Part shown: positions 54,495 through 61,919 of the stretch, in pieces
Layout: each line of letters opens with the position of its first letter
How positions within the stretch are numbered: the first letter of the stretch is position 1
Source of the DNA: Crambe crambe
Taxonomy: Eukaryota > Porifera > Demospongiae > Poecilosclerida > Crambeidae
DNA length: 64,000 bases
Direction: 5' to 3'
Assembly (NCBI GenBank): GCA_963924555.1
Contig: OZ004588.1
Coordinates: forward strand, 3,410,001-3,474,000
The notes under the pieces: model-generated
The model's input: the letters and a program-made list of their open reading frames with translations, nothing else
Database searches by the model: none
Told to the model about the DNA's origin: nothing
Program-made: the position numbers and the translations under genes

Positions 54495-54850
54495 GAGACT
54501 CACCCATGGTAGTAATATACAATGGATGATGTTCATGCACCCCCTTTCCCATATTGCATATTGGTTCTTAATGATGCACACCCTTGGAGGTATATAATAC
54601 ATTGGATGCTGCTCACCCACCTTCCTGTACTATTACATTGATGCTCACCACTTTTCCCATATTACATATTGGTTCTTAATGATGCTCACCCTTGGAGGTA
54701 TATAATACATTGGATGCTGCTCACCCACCTTCCTGTACTATTACATTGATGCTCACCACCTTTCCCATATTGATTAATGTATGGTAGTAACACATTGGAT
54801 GTTGCTCACCACCCATCCTGTATTGCATTCTTAATGATGTGTAACTCTTT
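54495..54850. repeat. 108-bp tandem repeat, about 2.5-3 copies
   Basis: GCTCACCCACCTTCCTGTAC begins at 54,611 and 54,719, and a diverged GCTCACCACCCATCCTGTAT at about 54,802. GGTTCTTAATGATGCTCACC and ATATAATACATTGGATGCTG recur between. No coding meaning seen. Confidence 0.8.
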
Positions 54851-54869
54851 GCTTGTCTAGAACATAGCA

Positions 54870-55615
54870 TAAGGCAAATCGACCGTATTAATGACACGGA
54901 AAGTGTACTGTAGTAAACAAACGTAAACGGAGTCTAAAGAAATGGCTGTATTGAAAAATGTATGGGAAAAGCTTAAAAAAGATTTCCAGAGAACTACGTA
55001 TTTATCAGCTGTAGTATGAAAATAAGTTACTGGCTCACGTTATCCATCCCTATGGCTCTGGAAGATTACTCAAAAGCTACAAAAACTGTCGACTAATGGT
55101 AGAATGGTAACTGCTACAGAAGTTCTCCTTTTTGTTGGATTCAGATAATAATTCTCAGAAACAGTCTTCATTGGTCTGTGTTTCATATTGTTAGAAAATC
55201 TAGTCGTATCCATCCATACAGTCCTCGCTATAACAAGGAGCAAATTTGACCAAAATTGTGAAGCAGTTTATGACAGAAAAGCTTGGCTCATGTTTTATAA
55301 ACTTTGTTATGATCATGTATTTTATGCTATAAAATAGTCTAAAAGTATCTTTCCTGACATATAGTGGAGCAAAAGTTTAATAAAAGAATGGGATGGACGA
55401 TTGTTGATATTTGATTTTCAACAGGTGGTCGAAAATAAGTAACGGTGGTCGATTGATGGCGCTTTAGTTGATGTAGTAGATTCAGGGTTACAAAATTTCA
55501 ATTATGAGAGAAATGATTTATATGATGTTAAAGAGTTACTTTCCCTATGGTTGTTGTTTGAGACTTTGACGACCATTATGGTACGATGTTAATAGTCTGG
55601 TCGAAAGACGATGGT
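54870..55615. other. Insertion-like stretch without array similarity
   Basis: Between the 108-bp repeats and a resumed array block (55,630, CCAGTTGCCTGAG). GGTGGTCGAAAATAAGTAAC and GGTGGTCGATTGATGG are internal near-repeats, and GTATGAAAATAAGTTACTGG is similar. No terminal repeats or frame can be named. Confidence 0.4.
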
Positions 55616-55924
55616 AATATGTTTTGAATACGTTTTGAATACCAGTTGCCTGAGTTGTTGCCAGTATTTTTTAAGTTTACCGTATCAGCATTTAGTAGGA
55701 CTAGAGCAGTTGCACTAAAGCTAGCCATACCAGCTGTGTGTATGGACAGGTGGTACCCTTGTACTGGTACTGGCAAGCTGTAGACTGCTCAAGCCCTTGA
55801 GTGTTCTATAAGGCCTGGTATAACCTTATTCATACCACTAAGGTGTGCAATTACCATTGTTCAGTGATTGTTGAAACTATTTTGTCCTGCACTTACTGGG
55901 TATTCATTACTCTCTGTTTTCTGC

Positions 55925-56420
55925 TGCAGCTAAAGGAAAACTGAGATCTGCATTTCGTCCTTGTAAAACTTGATTGCTGCTGATTTTGTTGACTCCACCT
56001 CTTCTTCCCTCCTCCCACAGAGATTGCCTCACCCCAATAAATGGGTCCAGCTGGTCCTTACTGAAGAGCACTTGCACACATGGATTCTGGATCAATTGAA
56101 GGTATGTACATGGAGTTATTCATATGCAGAAAGGTTACTTATTTGCGTAATTTGGACCCTTCTATATCAATGATGTGGTTAATGAACCTTTGATGTGTGA
56201 GATAATCCCTACACACTTACCTCAGCCTATTTCAATTCCAGTGTCTTCCCTCACACCTCCCAATCACTATGACTTGTAACTATAGGCTGTGAATTGATTA
56301 TGGCCCTGTAAAGTCAATAATGATCCTTTGACCTTTGCCCTTTCTAGGAGAGATGAGGGTTGATGTATCATCACAAGAATCTGAAGATGACAAACTCTAT
56401 CACTTCATGAATTTATGGAG
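55925..56420 (+). pseudogene. Terminal exon-like blocks of array unit 4
   Basis: Start block after GCTGCAG (55,930, CTAAAGGAAAACTGAGATC, which lacks the ATGCTTCAG of other units). Middle block 56,021-56,101 (CCCACAG/AGATTG; TTGAAG/GTATGT) is open from end to end and reads RLPHPNKWVQLVLTEEHLHT then WILDQLK. Acidic block from 56,348 (TTTCTAG/GAGAGATGAGG) with SSQESEDDK. This is the most intact middle block. The upstream coding part cannot be traced, so I do not assemble a gene. Confidence 0.45.
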
Positions 56421-56767
56421 GCTTTAACTCTACCGAGAACCAGTGGTGACTGATCAGCCACACCCATGTGGCAACACCCACTTATATTGTAGTGGGTGTT
56501 GTCTAATTTTATCATCATTATTTTGTATGAGAGTTCAGTATCATTATTTGATGTGACCAGTTGATACTTTATTGTCAAAATTAATAATACACAATAGCTA
56601 CAAAAAGAAGTTACAACAAAGTCCAAAATAGCACTCCAGTAGGTCCAGTACAGTTCAATTTCAATGTGGTATCAATTCATCAGGTGGTGAGGCCGTTTGC
56701 AACTGAACACTCGATTAGAAAGGAGAAGAAGAGTACTGGATGACATATACATCATATTATTGCTCTC

Positions 56768-58268
56768 AGGGTGGTGGCACATCCCGCCCACACATGGTTG
56801 CTAAGGGGTCATATACTTGCACCATAGATTTTTAACTGCACATGGCTATATATAAAGCAGCTTAGTAATACTACACACAAAAAAAGAAGAAAGGTCAAGT
56901 CCTGCAGGTGCTATGAACAGTTTTCGAATTCAAAGTAAAAAGCATTACTTCTCATCAACCACCAAGCTTCACTGGCTGATTTTTGGTTTGTAGCTTTCTA
57001 GCATCACTCCCTAAAAAATTTCAGAAGGGTTTGTTGATATCTATTTTACTTCTTGATTTGGCCCAGAAACTTAAATACTCACTTTTGGGAACTCAAAAAG
57101 TAAAGTAGCTAGATACCAACAAATCCTTCTGTAATTTTGTAGAGAGGGCTACTAAGAAGCTTTAGGCCAAAAATCAGCCACTTATTTAATTTCAGCAGTC
57201 AGTGAGAAACAATGCCTTTCATCTCTAGAGTAAAAAAATTCATATCACCTGTAAGAATTAACCATTTTAGTGTGTGTATTAGTGATATAGCTACTACCAT
57301 ATAACACTGGAATTTGAAGTCCATATATAGCTATAGTAATTTTGGAGTTTTTAATATTTAACTGTTAGCACGTGCATTGCTATGTGCCACCACTAGGCCT
57401 CGATAAATTATGCTAGCATTATTTTTGAGCATTTTAGGTATGTCAAAGCATAAGCATAATAGGCATCATTTTGAGAATTTTAGGTAATTAATTGTTTATT
57501 AATTTTTATGCCTGTAGCCATAGAGTCTGCATGCACAGCAGCATGCAAAGTGGAGTTAGCTAAATGTATACAGGGCTCAATTGCAAGGTTGAGTCTCTCA
57601 GCACTGTCAGTGTGTCAGGTATTCTGAGCACATGATATACAGCTGGAATGGCTGAAGCAAGTGACCTTGTTGTTTTTGGTACAGACAGCTCACTGAGCTC
57701 AGAATTGGAAACAGTGATTATGACATCACTAGACCTATCATTCAAGTACCAGTAGTTAGTCTTCTAGATAAGCTCAGAAAAGCATCCTATAGGAGAGGGC
57801 CTTTCAGATGCAGCTCGTGTTGATCAAGTGAAAGTAGTCACATGCAGGATCTCGCATAGAAGCTACTAAGACATTGGAACCTATGGCTAGCTCAGTGGAA
57901 AGGGAAATGATTAATTGGCGTGCAACTATAAAGCCTGCAAAATTGCTTTACTCATGCAACCTTCATCAGCAACAGCGGAGTGCATTTTTCACTGTTATCA
58001 AATAGTTTTAATTCTCAGCAAACTTCTTCTTTGGAAGACTACATTGAAACATCAACTACAGAAAAGTAGCTAACAGTTTCGTAACAGTGAATGGGAATAA
58101 TGAGTATAATGAGTCTCATTTTGTCACAATGTGAATGGGAATAATTAGCATAATGGGTTCAATTTTTTAGCATAATAGGTAGATTTCAAAGCATAATAGG
58201 CACTGTGCATGGGAATTTGAGAATAACATAATACTAGCATAATTTATCGAGGCCTAGCCACCACCCTT
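56768..58268. mobile_element. Outer element with AGGGTGGTGGCACAT ends, interrupted by a MITE
   Basis: The left end AGGGTGGTGGCACAT (56,768) matches the complement of ATGTGCCACCACCCT, which is split at the right end by the 57,394-58,256 insertion. Inside, GGCTGATTTTTGGTTTGTAG...TTTACTT (56,974-57,055) pairs imperfectly with AAAGTAAAGTAGC...AAAAATCAGCC (57,099-57,181), giving a hairpin. Probably a non-autonomous hAT-like or fold-back element. No clear target duplication. Confidence 0.55.
57394..58256. mobile_element. 863-bp hAT-type MITE with perfect 8-bp target duplication
   Basis: Terminal inverted repeat TAGGCCTCGATAAATTATGC (left); the right end is its complement, continuing into CTAG-ATTATG with few mismatches (about 35 bp in all). 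It is flanked on both sides by GCCACCAC (57,386-57,393 and 58,257-58,264). The 8-bp duplication is the hAT hallmark. Internal GCATAATAGGCA motifs are subterminal repeats. No coding frame. Confidence 0.85.
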
Positions 58269-58299
58269 AAAGAAAGGTTTGAAACATCTGGAGTGGAGA

Positions 58300-58560
58300 T
58301 AATTGTGGGAAATCCCCCTCCCTCAGCAAAATATCATGTTGCTGCAATCATTGATAGTTGATGTTGTATACATTACAGATGGAGTTTTGTGCCTTTCCAT
58401 TTCTTTTGCATCATTACTATATATAGTGTATACAATTGCAGAACGAGATGAAGTACTCAATGAAGAGGAGCAGTTGTAATTGTAAGAGACCAAACCCTTA
58501 CAGTAACCAAATCATCACCTGTATAATAGTTTCTTTAAGATCCATTTGATCCTATAAGAC
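58300..58560 (+). repeat. Partial array unit 5 (exon Q block)
   Basis: GTGGGAAATCCCCCTCCCTC leads to the Q block at 58,442 (TTGCAG/AACGAGATGAAGTACTCAAT). The donor is lost (CCCTTACAG followed by TAACC instead of GTAACC). After 58,560 the GATCCTATAA...GGTATGCAT segment shared with 3,290 and 52,460 follows, then similarity fades. It marks the right edge of the array. Confidence 0.55.
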
Positions 58561-58864
58561 TTTAGAGGTATGCATATGTGGTAAAATGATATGGCAGCAA
58601 GCAACCCTTACTTGGTTATCACATGTGATAACCAAGAAAATTTCCTTAGCTGTACTACTAGCATGTGGAATCATGCTCTTACAGAGGATTGCAGGTTGGA
58701 GGGAGAAAATTTTGCTTATTGACATAATATACCACTAGCCATTGTTCAGGACAATAGCTGGTGGCCTCTTATATGAAGCCTTCTCCCTATGCATAGCTAC
58801 ATACATGAAAGAGAGAGAGAAAACAGACCAGGAACAAGTAAGGGAAAAACATTTCTATGAAATC

Positions 58865-59096
58865 AAAAAAATGTAGGGATGACCATTGCTCAAAAGGTAA
58901 GGAAACAAGGTTAGGGAGTGGAAATGGGATCAATCTTTGTTCTGTATATCCAGCCAACGATCCCTACATATACGTATATTTCTGCACTATAATCTGTTAA
59001 TACGTATGTAGGGATTGTTGGCTCGATATACAGGACAAAGATTGATCCCATTTCCCTTGTTTCCTTTTTTGAGCAATGGTCATCCCTACATTTTTA
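58865..59096. mobile_element. Fold-back element, about 100-bp arms
   Basis: AAAAAATGTAGGGATGACCA, TTGCTCAAAAGG and GGGATCAATCTTTGT on the left pair with ACAAAGATTGATCCC, CCTTTTTTGAGCAA and TGGTCATCCCTACATTTTT on the right. The inner ends ATCCCTACATATACGTAT and ATACGTATGTAGGGAT also pair. Arms about 90% matched. Shares the GTAGGGAT motif with the fold-backs at 47.9 and 49.4 kb. Confidence 0.8.
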
Positions 59097-59292
59097 AAAA
59101 AAAAATTTTTATTGCATGGATATGATCCTTGATTATTTTTTGGCTTTTTGTAGTCTGAAGTGGGCATCCAGTATTCAAAGCTTCACGCTTCGTGTGGGAT
59201 GGGGTACACTCTCCCCCTCGAAGCAGCCTCTGGCCACACATTACAGATAACCTTGTCAGTATTGCTCTCATACTAAAAATCCTCTTCCTCTG

Positions 59293-59555
59293 CAGGGGCG
59301 TAACTACCATTGAGGCAGAGGAGGCCGCTGCCTCCTCGCTTGCTAGCACTAAATTATAACACTTATTAAATTCTAGTTCTAAAAACGAACATGTCAAGGC
59401 TTCCAAGCCTGTAACAGGTTATTTCTAGTTGCTGGCTAGCTGTTAGTGTCGACGAAAATGCATTATTTATGATTAAAGTGGGCGTGGTCGGGGAAAAATT
59501 TTTCCCATGCGCCTATCTTTGCCTCCTCAGTATTCAAATCCTAGTTACGCCCTTG
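59293..59555. mobile_element. 263-bp hAT-like MITE (CAGGGGCGTAACTA ends)
   Basis: The left end CAGGGGCGTAACTACCATTG and right end CTAGTTACGCCCTTG are inverse copies. Internally GAGGCAGAGGAGGC mirrors GCCTCCTCAGTATT. The CAGGG start and GTAACTA are typical of a widespread hAT MITE type. Flanks share CTCTGC but not in register, so the duplication is uncertain. A longer minus frame (59,086-59,406) across it is an artefact. Confidence 0.75.
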
Positions 59556-59972
59556 CTCTGCCTATGTTTATGCCACCCCTTTCTATGTTGAGGATAGACC
59601 TCCTTTTTACATCAACCTTAATACATTTTAAATACACATCCACCACCTCAATTATGTACTTTATAGCATACTGTAAAATTATTTTGGTACATTTTATCAT
59701 TTTAAAAGAATTAAAACCAGTGAGCTAAAAAGGGGCCTATATGTAAAAACTATGGTATCCTATTACTAGCTAATTTCTTACTATAATTGTAATTTCTTAT
59801 TTCGCTATAATTCACTACATGTAGCAACCACCCAATGGTGGAAATCCGTTCTTTTGACAATATCCCCGGCCCTGTAACACATGCGTAGTGTGCACACAGT
59901 GAGCATGCGTTAGTAAGCATTAATTTTAATTAGTTTTTGTGGTCAGATTAACATGAGTAATTCTAAATCAAC

Positions 59973-60215
59973 TGCGCATGCGTAGTTCTCATGATTGCAT
60001 ATCATCACGGCAATATAGAGAGCTTTTTCTCTTATCATCGGGTTTGATTTGCGTGAGTGTTGGAGTCAGTTTGCTGATAGATTGTGTCTAAACTAGTGCT
60101 AGAGTAGTAGTTTCTCTTCTAAGAGTACTCGGCGTAACTAACTAGTTGAAGTAGCGCCAGCTTACTTGTGGTCATTTTGGGAGGGCGGGGCTCGCTCTTG
60201 ATCTCCAAAGCAAAG
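59973..60215 (+). promoter_or_regulatory. NRF-1-like promoter and 5' exon of the SRCR/2A gene
   Basis: TGCGCATGCG (59,973-59,982) with a further GCATGCGT at 59,902. The region is GC-richer than its surroundings and includes GGGAGGGCGGGGCTCGC (60,179-60,195). It ends with a consensus donor CAAAG/GTACGT (60,216). No ATG-led frame longer than a few codons is open to the donor, so this exon is probably 5' UTR. Assignment to the gene at 61,709 is by proximity and strand. Confidence 0.5.
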
Positions 60216-61698
60216 GTACGTATGATAGTCATCACTAAATAGCTACACTAGCTATAATATGGGTTGCAACTACAGACTCTTGAGCGGTCAGCACAGTCAA
60301 GCAGCTGAAGTTCTAGGGCTCAATAAATTATGCTCCAAATTCTCCCCATAATGCTATTCCCTAATTCTCATGCACATAATGCACAAAATTCTTGATCATA
60401 GTTTTAAAAAGTTATCTAGCTATAGCTAGTTGTATTGGAGCATAGAAGTTTAAATAGTGTCATCCAAAGCAGAAGTTTGCTGGTCTGAAAAGTGAAAAAC
60501 AAAAAACAAACAAAAACAAAACAAAACAAAGCACTCTGCTGCAGTAGAGGAGGGCTGTACTAACAGAATCTGTCTGCAAGTAACAGACCAGTGAGGGAGC
60601 TGATTAGCATATTTCTTCCACCATTCAAACTTATCCACTTCAGAAGAAATCACCATCCACTTTTAAGTTGGAAGTTCTAAATCCTCTATTTGATCACCGA
60701 AAAAACTTGTTGTAGTCAATTAGTAAACTTGCAATGAACAGTCTCTGTGACTTAGTAGTGATTGTAATGGCCAAAATGTTCATATCTTAGGCTATTTCAG
60801 TCTCCTATCTCTTTATGTTGCAAAGTTGATGTTTAGCTAGCTAGCTATAATGTGTAATGATGTCCAAATTCTACTTAAAATGCTAAAAAATGCTGCAGCA
60901 CACCTAAAATGCTCAGAATGCTTCAGTGTGCGTGCACTCATAATGTGCTTTAAAAATGCCGGCACAATTATTAAGGCCTATGAAGTTATTTCGATATCTC
61001 AAGATTTTCATTGGCAAATTTTAATAGCTAGTTATGTGTAAATCTCGAGAAAAATGTGATATGATCTCAACACTATCATAGCTAGCTAGTACCTGATGGA
61101 TAAAAACAGATGAAGGAATGCTTTGAAGCCTGTGGTCAATGTATAAAGGAAATCTTCATACTAGCAGTAGTAGTAGCTATAGCTAATACAACTTATAAAA
61201 AGGCTGGACTCGATTTGTAACTATTAGCTATTAGAAAATTTCCTTAGCTGTTTTATTTTATGCATCAGCAGTTGAAATAGGAATATGAATAACAGGAGTA
61301 GTAGCTAATTCAGAATGTCTTCAACTCTGTGTAATAGCTAAATATCAATAAAAGCAGTCTGCATTAAGAGTATAATAGGAATAGGAATCAGACTTTGTGT
61401 AGCATGCTATGAATTATATATCAATATGTATAGCATGCTATGAATAATAATTCATAACTAACTACATGTATAATTTCCAGCCATTCTCATATTATCTTAC
61501 TGCATGTGAATCAGATACAAGAAGAGAGAAATAATTGCTTTTGATGGCTTTACATTTTGAATGGCTGAGCATTTACCTTCAATATTAAAAGTAGGATGAG
61601 AATCGTGAGATTTATCGGCATAGTGGCAGTCCTTAGCTACTTTAAATCAACTAGCTTTGATTCCTGTTGGAAAGGCAGTGATGAGCTTATCATTTTAG
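60216..61698 (+). other. First intron of the SRCR/2A gene
   Basis: GTACGT to CATTTTAG. It contains a 667-bp hAT-type MITE (60,314-60,980), an A-rich run (60,497-60,530) and repeated TAGCTAGCTA motifs. No other coding sequence is seen; the minus frame 60,450-60,656 lies within the MITE. Confidence 0.6.
60314..60980. mobile_element. 667-bp hAT-type MITE, same family as 57,394-58,256
   Basis: The left end TAGGGCTCAATAAATTATGC and the complement of the right end TAGGCCTTAATAATTGTGC resemble the TAGGCCTCGATAAATTATGC ends of the 57-kb copy. Flanks are TGAAGTTC (60,306-60,313) and TGAAGTTA (60,981-60,988), a 7-of-8 target duplication. Internal AAAATGCT/CATAATG motifs near both ends. Confidence 0.75.
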
Positions 61699-61919
61699 GT
61701 GTGAGAGGATGATCAGGTCTGAACTGGTGCAGTTGTGGAAGTCTCGGGTCCAGTACCTGAGGCAATATTATTGCTTCAATGGCCATAGACCAAAGCAGAG
61801 AGGCTACCCCGTCCTTTCCCGCCATGTCTGGTTCATCCCTTTCATTTTGACTGCATGGTGGTTGTTGATAGCTGTCATCTTTTTATACAAGCTCAAAATG
61901 CAGGATTTATTAAACAACG
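61699..61919 (+). CDS. SRCR/2A gene, exon with start codon and membrane anchor
   Basis: ATTTTAG/GTGTGAG to AACAACG/GTGAGA. From ATG 61,709: a basic, Tyr/Arg-rich 39-residue head (RVQYLRQYYCFNGHRPK...), then a hydrophobic span VWFIPFILTAWWLLIAVIFL (about 40-60) and KLKMQDLLNN. Positive charges before the span suggest a type II (N-in) signal anchor. The SRCR exon following it would then be extracellular. Phase-1 donor. Confidence 0.7.

Larger units (their letters stand above)
46270..56640 (+). repeat. Array unit 4 (gene-like tandem repeat unit, expanded by insertions)
   Basis: Array blocks: exon Q (46,708-46,779 and again 52,326-52,396), GTGGATAG...GACCTGAACACCTCATGG (47,123-47,170), ATGGATAG blocks (47,632; 51,753; 53,580), GACCCTTTACCCA (51,839; 53,677), GGGGAGACCCCCTAAATTAG (53,260), GGACTAGAGCAGTTGCACT (55,700), terminal exon blocks (55,925-56,420) and the 3' block TTCAGTATCATTATTTGATG (56,533). 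Two Q blocks suggest two fused partial units. Insertions between 47.2 and 51 kb account for the extra length. Confidence 0.55.

Noticed and set aside
59086-59406. 106-codon minus frame at 59 kb
   Set aside because: Spans the end of a fold-back and a hAT-like MITE. Sequence mostly from repeat, no domain.
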